A stretch of 64,000 nt of DNA, taken from assembly GCF_014334115.1 (NCBI RefSeq), contig NZ_CP060494.1, forward strand, positions 868,001 to 932,000, in the 5' to 3' direction. The notes below the pieces were generated by a model that did no database searches, was not told the DNA's origin, and saw nothing but the letters and a program-made list of their open reading frames with translations. The stretch's first letter is position 1, and the number at the start of each line of letters is the position of its first letter. The DNA is from Sphingosinithalassobacter sp. CS137 (GTDB taxonomy: Bacteria > Pseudomonadota > Alphaproteobacteria > Sphingomonadales > Sphingomonadaceae). A program made the position numbers and the translations under genes. Shown here in pieces: positions 16,521 through 23,596 of the stretch.

Positions 16521-17884
16521 ACGCACCGACCGCCGTGAAAGCCGACCCCGGCGTCGCGCAGCGCGCGCTTTCCGCGCATGCGACGATCGGATTGATCGTC
16601 AGCGCGCTCCTGTATCTCCTCTGCGTCACCGGCACGGTGATCGTCTTCAAGGAGGAGTGGCAGCGAGTCGAGCAGCCCGGCGCTCCGGAAATGGCGTCGA
16701 TCTCCCCCGAAGCGGTGCAGGCCGGCATCCGCAACGTACTGGCGACCGAGGCCGGCAAGCCGACGACCACCCATCTCTACGTCCACCTTCCGGTGCCTGC
16801 GCTCCCCCGCACGACCGTGACGACCGACACTCAGGCGGTTCATCTGGCGGCCGACGGCAGCATCGTCGGGCCGGAGGAGAACGGCTGGGCGACTTTCCTC
16901 GAGGACATCCACTATCGGCTCACCATGCCGGGGCTGACCGGCTATGCCGTGGTCGGCGCATTTGGCACGATGATGCTGGCGCTGATCTTCTCGGGTGTCG
17001 CGGCGCATCCGCGGATCTTCCGCGACGCGTTTTATCTGCGCGCGCGCAATCGGACCGGCGTGGGCCTTTCGGACTGGCACAATCGGCTCGGCGTGTGGAC
17101 GTTGCCCTTCGCTGTCGCCATCGCGCTGACCGGCGCGGTCCTAGGCCTTTCGGTCGTGTCGGGCTATGGCCTGGCGAGCGCCTTCTACGGCGGCGACATC
17201 GAGAAGGTCTATGGCCCGGTGTTCGGCGAGGAGCATCCCGCGGATGCCACCCCTGCCGCCTTGCCCGATGCCGCCGCGGCGCTGCGCGCCATGGCCACCG
17301 ACCATCCCGAGGCGCATCCCTATTACGTCGTGCTCCACGATCCCGGCACCGCCGGCCAAGCGGTCCAGATCATCGCCGAGTACCCGAAGCGGCTGATCTT
17401 CGGCGAGTATTTCACGTTCGACGCCGCGGGCCGGCTGCACGGGACAGCCGGCCTCGCCGACGGCACCGTGGGGCAGCAGATCGCCGCGTCCAATTATCGG
17501 CTGCATTTCGGCAATTTCGGCGGGCTGCCGGTGAAGATCGCCTATGCGGTCTTCGGCATCGCGCTGTGCGTCGTCTGCGCGACCGGCGTGTCGATCTGGC
17601 TGGGCAAGCGCGCGCGGCGCGGGCATCGCGAGCCGCGCCTGCGTGCGGCGTGGGACGCAGTCGTCTGGGGCGTGCCGCTGGCGTTGACGCTCGCACTGCT
17701 CGCGCGGCTGCTGATCGGCAACGCTGCGCCGATGGCTGCGATCTTCTGGGGCCTGTCGGTCGCGCTGGTGTTCGCGGGCATCGTCTTCGGCGCCCGCTGG
17801 AGCACGGCCGGCCGCGACCTGGCGCGAGGCTTCTGGGGCAGCCTGGCGGCCACCATGGTAATCGCCACCGCCGGCGCGCTCTAA
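16517..17884 (+). CDS. PepSY-associated TM helix domain protein (iron uptake)
   Basis: 455 residues from GTG at 16517, overlapping the previous stop. The architecture is that of PiuB/FoxB-like PepSY_TM proteins: an N-terminal helix (SALLYLLCVTGTVIVFKEEW), periplasmic PepSY region, helix near 140-165, the segment GLSDWHNRLGVWTLPFAVAI with a His that may bind haem, a second periplasmic region, then three or four C-terminal helices. Such proteins act in the inner membrane as ferric-siderophore reductases or accessories. Paired with the upstream receptor, it points to siderophore-iron reduction in the periplasm. Confidence 0.92.
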   Translation: MNAPTAVKADPGVAQRALSAHATIGLIVSALLYLLCVTGTVIVFKEEWQRVEQPGAPEMASISPEAVQAGIRNVLATEAGKPTTTHLYVHLPVPALPRTTVTTDTQAVHLAADGSIVGPEENGWATFLEDIHYRLTMPGLTGYAVVGAFGTMMLALIFSGVAAHPRIFRDAFYLRARNRTGVGLSDWHNRLGVWTLPFAVAIALTGAVLGLSVVSGYGLASAFYGGDIEKVYGPVFGEEHPADATPAALPDAAAALRAMATDHPEAHPYYVVLHDPGTAGQAVQIIAEYPKRLIFGEYFTFDAAGRLHGTAGLADGTVGQQIAASNYRLHFGNFGGLPVKIAYAVFGIALCVVCATGVSIWLGKRARRGHREPRLRAAWDAVVWGVPLALTLALLARLLIGNAAPMAAIFWGLSVALVFAGIVFGARWSTAGRDLARGFWGSLAATMVIATAGAL

Positions 17885-17911
17885 GCCGCGCGCCGCCACA
17901 CCGCGTGCACG

Positions 17912-17944
17912 AAAAAGGGCGCCGAACCGATGGTCCGGCGCCCT
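17912..17944 (-). terminator. Rho-independent terminator after the superoxide dismutase gene
   Basis: Nine-base arms (17916-17924 and 17936-17944) form a perfect stem; on the minus strand the stem runs into TTTTTC. It is placed 22 nt past the dismutase stop and between convergent genes, so it may also stop readthrough from the PepSY operon. Confidence 0.85.
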
Positions 17945-17965
17945 CTTCGCGTCGGGTGCGCGCGC

Positions 17966-18580
17966 TTACTTCTTCGCGTCGGCGTAGCGCTTCGCCACCA
18001 CGTCCCAATTCACCACGTCCCACCACGCCTTCAAATAGGCGCCGCGATCATTGCGATAGGTGATGTAATAGGCGTGCTCCCACACGTCGTTGCCCAGGAT
18101 CGGCGTGCCCTTCACCTCGGCAACGTCCATCAGCGGATTGTCCTGGTTCGGCGTCGAGCAGATCTGCAGCTCGCCCTGCTGGTTCACGATCAGCCATGCC
18201 CAGCCCGAACCGAACTGACCCGCGCCAGCGGTGTTGAATTCCTCCTTCATCTTGTCGAACGAGCCGAACTTGGCGTCGATCGCCTGCGCCAGCTCGCCGC
18301 TGGGCGCACCGCCGCCGTTCGGGCCCATCGTCTTCCAGAAGAAGTCGTGGTTCCAATAGCCGCCGCCATTGTTGCGCAGCTTGGACGGCTTGCCCGACAT
18401 GCTCGCCAGGATGTCCTCGATCGACTTGCCCTGCAGCGACGAATCCTCCTGCACCGCTTCGTTCAGCTTGGCGGTGTAGGCCGCGTGATGCTTGTCGTGG
18501 TGGAGCGTCATCGTCTCCTTGTCGATCGTCGGCTCCAGCGCGTCATAGCCATAGGGAAGCGGCGGCAGTTCGAAAGCCAT
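17966..18580 (-). CDS. superoxide dismutase, Fe/Mn family (Mn-type signature)
   Basis: 204 residues. It converts superoxide to oxygen and hydrogen peroxide in the cytoplasm; no signal peptide is present. Metal ligands are in place: His27 (TLHHDKHH), the His of [11 protein letters not shown], and Asp and His of DVWEHAYY. Position-specific residues favour manganese: the Gln found in FeSOD before WNH is Gly here (GGGYWNH), while a Gln is present in TPNQDNPLM, where E. coli MnSOD has ANQDSPLM. A cambialistic enzyme is still possible. It is monocistronic, with a terminator downstream and the pspF stop 80 nt upstream. Confidence 0.96.
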   Translation of the reverse strand: MAFELPPLPYGYDALEPTIDKETMTLHHDKHHAAYTAKLNEAVQEDSSLQGKSIEDILASMSGKPSKLRNNGGGYWNHDFFWKTMGPNGGGAPSGELAQAIDAKFGSFDKMKEEFNTAGAGQFGSGWAWLIVNQQGELQICSTPNQDNPLMDVAEVKGTPILGNDVWEHAYYITYRNDRGAYLKAWWDVVNWDVVAKRYADAKK

Positions 18581-18660
18581 GGGGGATCTCCTTTTCTCGG
18601 GTTCACCGCGCGAACGCAGTGGGCGGCATATGGGTCCGTAAAACTCGTTTCGCCAGCGTA

Positions 18661-19692
18661 TTAGCCGCCGGTCTTCAACAGATCGTGGCGACGCAGTGCG
18701 TGGCGCAGCTGATCATAGGTAAGACCCAGCGCATCGGCGGTCGCCCGCTGGTTGTGCCGATGCTCGACCAGCGCGCGCGCGAGCAGTTCGCGCTCGAACC
18801 GGGCGACGCGCTCCTTGAAATCCAGCGGCTCGGCGGGATCGGGCGCCGATCCGGCCGGTGCAGCCTCGGGCGCTTCCTTCGGGGATGCCTCGGAATCTGC
18901 CCGAGCCACGGTGCGCGGCCGATAGGGAGAGGCGAAAGGATCGATCTCGATCGCATCGACCGGGCCCTCGCGCTCCCAGCGATAGACCGCGCGCTCGACT
19001 GCGTTGCGCAGCTCGCGCACATTGCCCGGCCAGCTGTGGCTGGCGAGCGCGTCGAGCGCATGCGGCCCGAACCCGGGCCAATCCTCCCATCCGATCTCCG
19101 CGGCCATCCGGCGCCCGAAGAAATCCGCGAGCACTACGATATCGCCGGCGCGCGCGCGCAGCGGCGGGAGCGTGACGACTTCGAAGGAAAGCCGGTCGAG
19201 CAGATCGGCGCGGAAGGTGCCCTGCTGGACTCGATCGGGCAGATGCTCGTTCGTCGCCGCCACGATGCGGACATCGACACGCAGCGGGCGCGACGAACCG
19301 ATCCGCGTGATCTCGCCATATTCGACCGCGCGCAGCAGCCGATCCTGCGCCGCCATCGACAGTGTCCCGAGCTCGTCGAGGAACAGCGTGCCGCCGTCGG
19401 CTTCCTCGAACCGACCAGCGCGGGCCTTGGTGGCGCCAGTGAACGCGCCCGCTTCATGGCCGAACAGCTCGGCCTCGATCAGCGTTTCGGGAAGCGCGGC
19501 GCAGTTCATCACCACCAGCGGCTGATCCCAGCGGGGGCTGAGGCGGTGGAGTCGCTCGGCAACCAGTTCCTTGCCGGTGCCGCGTTCGCCGATCACGAGC
19601 ACCGGCCGGTCGAGCGCGGCCGCGCGGCTGGCGCGTTCGAGCGCGTCGAGGAAGGCCGATGACTGGCCAATGACCTGTGCGGCGCGCTCCAT
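18661..19692 (-). CDS. pspF: sigma-54-dependent psp operon activator PspF
   Basis: 343 residues. PspF is an AAA+ enhancer-binding protein without a receiver domain; PspA inhibits it until envelope stress releases it. The start at 19692 gives a protein beginning [18 protein letters not shown], which lines up with E. coli PspF; an in-frame ATG at 19752 would add 20 residues and place a likely operator inside the gene. Motifs: Walker A GERGTGKE, sigma-54 contact loop GAFTGA, Walker [11 protein letters not shown], and a C-terminal Fis-type helix-turn-helix ([19 protein letters not shown]). An Ala/Pro/Glu-rich linker of about 45 residues precedes the helix-turn-helix. The gene is divergent from the operon it should control. 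Confidence 0.95.
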   Translation of the reverse strand: MERAAQVIGQSSAFLDALERASRAAALDRPVLVIGERGTGKELVAERLHRLSPRWDQPLVVMNCAALPETLIEAELFGHEAGAFTGATKARAGRFEEADGGTLFLDELGTLSMAAQDRLLRAVEYGEITRIGSSRPLRVDVRIVAATNEHLPDRVQQGTFRADLLDRLSFEVVTLPPLRARAGDIVVLADFFGRRMAAEIGWEDWPGFGPHALDALASHSWPGNVRELRNAVERAVYRWEREGPVDAIEIDPFASPYRPRTVARADSEASPKEAPEAAPAGSAPDPAEPLDFKERVARFERELLARALVEHRHNQRATADALGLTYDQLRHALRRHDLLKTGG

Positions 19693-19711
19693 GCCCACCT
19701 GTTGGCGCATC

Positions 19712-19728
19712 TTGCCAAAAGTTGGCAA
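19712..19728. promoter_or_regulatory. perfect palindrome, probable PspF enhancer site
   Basis: Arms TTGCCAA (19712-19718) and TTGGCAA (19722-19728) are exact reverse complements with a 3-nt spacer. It lies about 65-80 nt upstream of the sigma-54 promoter of the psp operon, a usual distance for an upstream activating sequence, and just upstream of the preferred pspF start, so it could also mediate autoregulation. Confidence 0.6.
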
Positions 19729-19792
19729 CAGAAAAATTGTCGCTCGGTCCATTCATCGGGCTGAAAGCTTGAAAATCCGCCATTTTAAAAAT

Positions 19793-19809
19793 TGGCACGC
19801 TTCCTGCGA
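19793..19809 (+). promoter_or_regulatory. sigma-54 promoter of the psp operon
   Basis: TTGGCAC, five bases, then CTGC: the invariant GG (19794-19795) and GC (19806-19807) are ten bases apart as in -24/-12 promoters. It lies about 60 nt upstream of the first small gene of the operon and opposite pspF, exactly where RpoN/PspF control predicts it. Confidence 0.85.
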
Positions 19810-19869
19810 AGCATGAGGCAAGCCCGGAGCAACGGGCGCAACGACAAACCAAGCTTCAGGGAACGAGAC

Positions 19870-19977
19870 ATGACCACTCAGGGCACCGACATCCGCACCA
19901 CCGCCGCAGCGGTCTTCTGCACCATCGCACTCAGCGCGATCTTCATGCTGGGTTCGGTCGGTCCGGCGATCGCCTGA
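19870..19977 (+). CDS. 35-residue single-helix membrane protein, first gene of the psp operon
   Basis: The start at 19870 is preceded by AGGGA. The peptide has a short polar N-terminus (MTTQGTDIRT) and one hydrophobic helix (about residues 11-33) ending in PAIA. It is the first coding sequence after the sigma-54 promoter and precedes pspA by 107 nt. No enzymatic motif is possible at this size. It may be a membrane-stress signal peptide or a PspA/PspC partner, which is inference from location. A leader role in setting pspA expression is an alternative, given the hairpins that follow. Confidence 0.7.
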   Translation: MTTQGTDIRTTAAAVFCTIALSAIFMLGSVGPAIA

Positions 19978-19983
19978 CGGGAA

Positions 19984-20057
19984 GCGGAACGCATTCCCGC
20001 TCACTTGCCCCGGTGAGCGGTTCCGCCGGGACGGGGCCCCCTAGCCCGTCCCGGCGG
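19984..20057 (+). promoter_or_regulatory. tandem hairpins between the leader gene and pspA
   Basis: First, a two-part stem: GCGGAAC (19984-19990) pairs with GTTCCGC (20020-20026) and an inner CGCTCAC/GTGAGCG stem lies within. Second, a perfect 13-bp stem (20023-20035 with 20045-20057). The two overlap by a few bases and could be alternative folds. No U-tract follows, so this is more likely an mRNA processing, attenuation or stability element than a terminator. Confidence 0.55.
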
Positions 20058-20084
20058 TCTCACAATTCGAAGGAGTTCAACTCA

Positions 20085-20753
20085 ATGGGCATTTTTTCGC
20101 GAACCCGCGACATCATCGCCGCCAACGTCACCGACCTTCTCGACAAGGCCGAAGACCCGGCGAAGATGATCCGCATGATCATCCTCGAGATGGAAGAGAC
20201 GCTGGTCGAGGTCCGCGCCTCCGCCGCGCGCACCATCGCCGATCAGAAGGAAATGCGGCGCCACATCGCGAAGCTCGACAAGCTCCAGGAGAGCTGGACC
20301 GAGAAGGCCGAGCTGGCACTGAGCAAGGGTCGCGAGGACCTCGCCAAGGCGGCGCTGGTCGAGAAGCAGAAGGCTGCCGACATGTGCGATCAGCTGACCG
20401 GCGAAATCGCCGTTCTCGACGAATCGCTCAAGGCGTCCGAGGCGGACATCCAGAAGCTGCAGAACAAGCTGCGCGAGGCGCGTGCCCGCCAGAACACGAT
20501 CATGACGCGGCTGGAGAGCGCCAACAATCGCTATCGCCTGCGCGAGATGACCAATGGCGCCAAAGTGCACGACGCCTTCTCGCGTTTCGACATGCTCGAG
20601 CGTCGGGTCGACCTTGCCGAAGGCCGCGCCGATGCGGCGGGCATGGGTGGCGAGCCCAAGAGCCTGGAGGAAGAGATCGCCGAGTTGCGCTCTTCCGAGA
20701 AGGTCGATGCGGAGCTGGAAGCGCTCAAGGCGCGGATGAACAAGGGAAGCTGA
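20085..20753 (+). CDS. pspA: phage shock protein A
   Basis: 222 residues, ESCRT-III-like. PspA binds and holds PspF when idle and assembles on damaged inner membrane under stress. Signature features: amphipathic N-terminus MGIFSRTRDIIAANVTDLLD, then KAEDPAKMIRMIILEMEETL, long coiled coils (about residues 25-185), the conserved RYRLREMTNGAKVHDAFSRF stretch, and the end segment SLEEEIAELRSS. ATG at 20085 follows AAGGAG. It is the second gene behind the sigma-54 promoter; pspB starts 4 nt after its stop. Confidence 0.97.
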   Translation: MGIFSRTRDIIAANVTDLLDKAEDPAKMIRMIILEMEETLVEVRASAARTIADQKEMRRHIAKLDKLQESWTEKAELALSKGREDLAKAALVEKQKAADMCDQLTGEIAVLDESLKASEADIQKLQNKLREARARQNTIMTRLESANNRYRLREMTNGAKVHDAFSRFDMLERRVDLAEGRADAAGMGGEPKSLEEEIAELRSSEKVDAELEALKARMNKGS

Positions 20754-20757
20754 TCCG

Positions 20758-21036
20758 ATGGATGAAGTTATCGTCCCACTCATGGTCGTGGGCATGCTCT
20801 TCATCGGGCTGCCCTGGGTAATCATGCACTATGTCACCAAGTGGAAGCAGTCGGCGAGCATCACCGGCGAAGACGAGAAGCTGCTCGACGATCTCCACTA
20901 CACCGCCCGGCGCCTCGAGGACCGGCTCCAGACGATCGAACGCATCGTCGCCGCCGACAACCCCGACTTCCGCCCGGCACCGCCCGCCGCGGGCCCGTCC
21001 GAACCGGGGCCCTATGACTACACCAGGAGGAACTGA
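20758..21036 (+). CDS. pspB: phage shock protein B
   Basis: 92 residues. An N-terminal helix (residues 5-25, VPLMVVGMLFIGLPWVIMHYV) is followed by a basic patch KWKQSASITGEDEKLLDD and a coiled coil RRLEDRLQTIERIVAADNP, typical of PspB, which with PspC senses membrane stress and relieves PspA inhibition of PspF. A Pro-rich tail of about 20 residues ends the protein. It sits directly between pspA and pspC. The C-terminal coil has the same LExR..xxERI pattern as the small proteins further downstream. Confidence 0.93.
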   Translation: MDEVIVPLMVVGMLFIGLPWVIMHYVTKWKQSASITGEDEKLLDDLHYTARRLEDRLQTIERIVAADNPDFRPAPPAAGPSEPGPYDYTRRN

Positions 21037-21037
21037 G

Positions 21038-21415
21038 ATGTCCGTCAGCCGTACCCGCTTCTATCTCGACAAGCAGAATGCCAAATGGCTGGGCGTCTGT
21101 TCGGGCCTCGCGGACTATACCGGCATCGATCCGGTCTGGCTGCGGGTGGGCTTCGCGCTCTTCACCTTCATGACCTTCCCGGTCGGGCTGATCGCCTATC
21201 TGCTGATCGCATGGTTCGCTCCGGCGCGGCCAAAAGGCCTCTACGAGAATCCGGAGGACGCGAAATTCTGGCAGGGCGTGCGGAGCAATCCGCGCCGATC
21301 GACCCACGAGGTCCGCTCCAAGTTCCGGGACATCGACCGCCGGCTCGCCGACATCGAGATGTATTACACGAGCCGCAACACGCGCCTTTCGGACGAGATC
21401 GACAGCCTGCGCTGA
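21038..21415 (+). CDS. pspC: phage shock protein C, PspC-domain envelope stress protein
   Basis: 125 residues from ATG at 21038, one base after the pspB stop region and behind AGGAGG. The PspC domain spans about residues 5-65 (LDKQNAKWLGVCSGLADYTG, then IDPVWLRVGFALFTF and a membrane helix with FPVGLIAYLLIAWF). The remainder is a cytoplasmic tail ending in a coiled region DIDRRLADIEMYYTSRN. PspC binds PspA at the membrane to induce the response. Length and order agree with other alphaproteobacterial operons. Confidence 0.94.
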   Translation: MSVSRTRFYLDKQNAKWLGVCSGLADYTGIDPVWLRVGFALFTFMTFPVGLIAYLLIAWFAPARPKGLYENPEDAKFWQGVRSNPRRSTHEVRSKFRDIDRRLADIEMYYTSRNTRLSDEIDSLR

Positions 21416-21445
21416 TCGGCGGACGAAGCCAAAGGGAGAAGAAAC

Positions 21446-21748
21446 ATGAGCTGGGGTGGCCCCGCCTTCATCCTCGCACTGGTCCTGGTTTCGACCATCG
21501 GCTGGGTCGCGACGAGCTGGATCCGCGCCCGCCACGGCTATCCGGTGGAAAACGAGTGGGGCGGCAGCAGCCATCGCACCGATCCGGAAGCCGAACGCAA
21601 GGTGGCGCTGCTCGCCCAGGAGAACGAGCGCCTCACCGGCCAGGTGAGCCGGCTGGAGGAACGGATCGCCGTGCTCGAGCGGATCGCCACCGATCCGGCA
21701 GAACGCACCGCTCGCGAGATCGAACGGCTGCGCGACACCAACGACTGA
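21446..21748 (+). CDS. small membrane coiled-coil protein, psp operon (PspB-like paralogue 1)
   Basis: 100 residues behind AGGGAGA. One helix (about residues 5-25, PAFILALVLVSTIGWVATSW), a polar linker (YPVENEWGGSSHRTDPEAER), then a coiled coil with the core RLEERIAVLERIATD and the end REIERLRDTND. The coil closely resembles the genes at 21762 and 22229, and more distantly PspB. It probably works at the inner membrane with PspB/PspC, but no named family could be assigned with certainty. Confidence 0.85.
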   Translation: MSWGGPAFILALVLVSTIGWVATSWIRARHGYPVENEWGGSSHRTDPEAERKVALLAQENERLTGQVSRLEERIAVLERIATDPAERTAREIERLRDTND

Positions 21749-21761
21749 CGGGAGAGCTTCA

Positions 21762-22034
21762 ATGGACGGCCTGTACACGCTTGGCTTCTTCATGATCGTC
21801 GTCGGCATCCCCGTGATCTTCGGGATCGGCTACGCGACCTTCGAGAAGTGGCTCGACCACAAGGAAAAGATGGGCGAGCGGCTCGCCGCCGAGACCGCCG
21901 AGAAAGCCGCGCAATATGCCGCCCACGTCGAGCGGCTGGAGCAGCGGGTCCGCGTGCTCGAGCGCATCGCCACCGACCGCGGCGCCGATGTCGCCGCCGA
22001 AATCGAACGCCTGCGCGATCAGCCGCTCAACTGA
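21762..22034 (+). CDS. small membrane coiled-coil protein, psp operon (PspB-like paralogue 2)
   Basis: 90 residues, 13 nt after the previous stop, with GGGAGA upstream. N-terminal helix (residues 5-26, TLGFFMIVVGIPVIFGIGYA), a charged stretch KWLDHKEKMGERLAAET, and the coil RLEQRVRVLERIATDRG followed by AAEIERLRDQPLN. Of all the copies it keeps the most PspB-like N-terminal half. The repeated coil is also recognisable at the nucleotide level, which speaks for tandem gene duplication. Confidence 0.85.
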   Translation: MDGLYTLGFFMIVVGIPVIFGIGYATFEKWLDHKEKMGERLAAETAEKAAQYAAHVERLEQRVRVLERIATDRGADVAAEIERLRDQPLN

Positions 22035-22065
22035 GCGCGACCGCAGATCAAAGGGAAGAATCGCA

Positions 22066-22206
22066 ATGTCCGCACTGATCATCTTCGTCGCCATCCTCGC
22101 GCTCATCACCGCGGTGGCATGCTACTTCACCGAACGGGTGGACCGCCCGATCCGCCGCGCCGAACGCCTCGCCGCACAGGCGAAGCGCGAAACCGAAGCC
22201 GCCTGA
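22066..22206 (+). CDS. 46-residue membrane protein, psp operon
   Basis: Start at 22066 after AAGGGAAG. One helix (residues 3-20, ALIIFVAILALITAVACY) and a short, basic, helical tail (RPIRRAERLAAQAKRETEAA). It lacks the ERI coiled-coil core of its neighbours, so it is either a strongly shortened copy or an unrelated member. Position and spacing indicate co-translation with the psp genes. Function unknown. Confidence 0.7.
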   Translation: MSALIIFVAILALITAVACYFTERVDRPIRRAERLAAQAKRETEAA

Positions 22207-22228
22207 ACTCAACACCGGGAGACGACCA

Positions 22229-22480
22229 ATGGACCCGTTCGAAATGGTGGTCGCGATCATCATCGTCGTGACGATCGGCAAGGTGCTCCAGGCCCGCTTT
22301 CGGGCCTCGGAGCGGCGCTCGGAAGATCCGACGGAGAATATCGACGCGCTCCGCATGCGCGACGAGATCCGGACGCTGAAGGAGCGGATCGCCGTTCTGG
22401 AACGCGTGATCACCGACAATAATCGCAGCATCGAACTCGATCGCGAAATCGAGCGGCTGCGCGACAACAACCGCGTCTGA
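22229..22480 (+). CDS. small membrane coiled-coil protein, psp operon (PspB-like paralogue 3)
   Basis: 83 residues behind GGGAGA. Helix at about residues 4-20 (FEMVVAIIIVVTIGKVL), a basic linker (QARFRASERRSEDPTEN), then TLKERIAVLERVITDNN and REIERLRDNNRV. The coil is nearly superimposable on that of the gene at 21446 (shared core KERIAVLER or EERIAVLER and EIERLRD). Such identity across separate small genes supports recent duplication and a common binding partner. Confidence 0.84.
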   Translation: MDPFEMVVAIIIVVTIGKVLQARFRASERRSEDPTENIDALRMRDEIRTLKERIAVLERVITDNNRSIELDREIERLRDNNRV

Positions 22481-22494
22481 CGGGAGGAGACGAC

Positions 22495-22749
22495 GTGACT
22501 CAGGATCCCAATCTCTACATCACCCTGTCGCTGGCCGGTCTGGTTGCCGTCGCGATGGTCACGGCCGCGGGACTGGCCGGCTGGCGCGGCTGGCTGGCGC
22601 TGAAGCGGCAGGAACTCGGCGCGCGCTTCGGTGGGGATCGCGACGACAGCCCCGCCCCGGCCCCGTCCGCCGCATCGCGGATCGAAATCGCCGACCTGAA
22701 GGAGCGTATCCGCAAACTCGAGGCGATCGCCGCCGGAGTCGATCTCTGA
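22495..22749 (+). CDS. small membrane coiled-coil protein, last gene of the psp array
   Basis: 84 residues, GTG start behind GGGAGGAG. Helix at about residues 8-28 (ITLSLAGLVAVAMVTAAGLA), a polar Ala/Pro linker (DDSPAPAPSAAS) and a short coil EIADLKERIRKLEAIAAG. The coil again has the KERI core but lacks the EIERLRD end. An inverted repeat follows 7 nt after the stop, marking the probable end of the operon. Confidence 0.8.
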   Translation: MTQDPNLYITLSLAGLVAVAMVTAAGLAGWRGWLALKRQELGARFGGDRDDSPAPAPSAASRIEIADLKERIRKLEAIAAGVDL

Positions 22750-22756
22750 AACACGT

Positions 22757-22779
22757 GCCCTCCCCCTCACGGGGAGGGC
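22757..22779 (+). terminator. hairpin at the end of the psp operon
   Basis: Perfect 9-bp arms GCCCTCCCC (22757-22765) and GGGGAGGGC (22771-22779) with a 5-nt loop, 7 nt after the last psp gene. There is no U-tract, and the sequence resembles the dispersed CCTCCCC palindromes elsewhere in the window, so it may be a repeat that also works as a 3' stabiliser or weak terminator. Confidence 0.5.
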
Positions 22780-22832
22780 TGCCGGGCGGCTTGGACGGTT
22801 CACATCGCGCGCGCCGGCGCTATAGCGCCCCG

Positions 22833-23243
22833 ATGGCCAGTCTAGCCGACATCCGCGACGAATATAGCTTCCTCGAAGCCGACGACCGCTACCGGCTGTT
22901 GATCGACCTTGGACGCGATCTCGAACCGATGCCCGAAGCGCTCAAGACCGACGCGACACTGGTTCGCGGCTGCTCCGCGGCGGTTTGGGTCTATCCGACG
23001 GTCCACGACGACGGCAGGCTCCATTTCCTCGCCGATTCGAATGCGGCGATCACCAAGGGGATCATCGCTCTGGTGCTGCTGACCGTGCAGGACCGCACGG
23101 CGGCGGAAATCATCGCCACCGACATCGAGCGCGAACTGGAGCCGTTCGACCTTCGCAATCAGCTCAGCTCGAACCGGACCCAGGGCATCCCCAACATGAT
23201 CGCACTGATCCGCAGCACTGCCGAGCGCTATTCCGGCGACTGA
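22833..23243 (+). CDS. sufE: cysteine desulfuration protein SufE
   Basis: 136 residues from ATG at 22833. SufE accepts persulfide sulfur from a cysteine desulfurase and passes it on for Fe-S cluster assembly. The active Cys lies in LVRGCSAAVWVYP (about residue 50), and the family blocks DDRYRLLIDLGRDLEPMP, SNAAITKGIIALVL and NRTQGIPNMIALIR are visible. Its desulfurase partner is not adjacent; two desulfurase-like genes lie at 42955-45128. The last 16 nt overlap the convergent ferredoxin-like gene. Confidence 0.95.
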   Translation: MASLADIRDEYSFLEADDRYRLLIDLGRDLEPMPEALKTDATLVRGCSAAVWVYPTVHDDGRLHFLADSNAAITKGIIALVLLTVQDRTAAEIIATDIERELEPFDLRNQLSSNRTQGIPNMIALIRSTAERYSGD

Positions 23244-23596
23244 TCCAGCGCCCGGCCGCTCGCCCCTCGGATTTCCTGCCTCTCACCGGTCAGCCCCAGC
23301 GCTTCGGCCACTTCGTCGAGATCGGCGCCGGCGGGGACGAGGTTCCATACACTCGCCGTAGCGCCATTCACCACGGTTACGGCGTTCTTCGGACAGACGC
23401 CGAGGCACTTCACATCGAGTATCCCGACAGCGCTCTTTCGGCCCTTATTGAGCCCCAGATGCTTGCGAAGCGCCTTGGTGAGCGGAGTCTTGCCCTTGGG
23501 CCCGAAGCCGCCGCCGAGCTTCTTCGAGCATTTGGCGCAGACGAGTACGGCACCCGACCAGTTCGAACGAACCTGCGTCTTCAATCCGGGCGCCAC
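23228..23596 (-). CDS. (2Fe-2S) ferredoxin-like domain protein
   Basis: 122 residues from a GTG at 23596. Four cysteines lie in two groups: LVCAKCSKKLGGGFG near residue 20 and KCLGVCPKNAVTVV near residue 65. This is the arrangement of thioredoxin-like [2Fe-2S] proteins. The middle is rich in Lys. Its start overlaps the end of the J-domain gene by 16 nt, so they are probably one transcript. It may transfer electrons or sense redox state; no partner oxidoreductase is nearby. Confidence 0.8.
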   Translation of the reverse strand: MAPGLKTQVRSNWSGAVLVCAKCSKKLGGGFGPKGKTPLTKALRKHLGLNKGRKSAVGILDVKCLGVCPKNAVTVVNGATASVWNLVPAGADLDEVAEALGLTGERQEIRGASGRALDQSPE

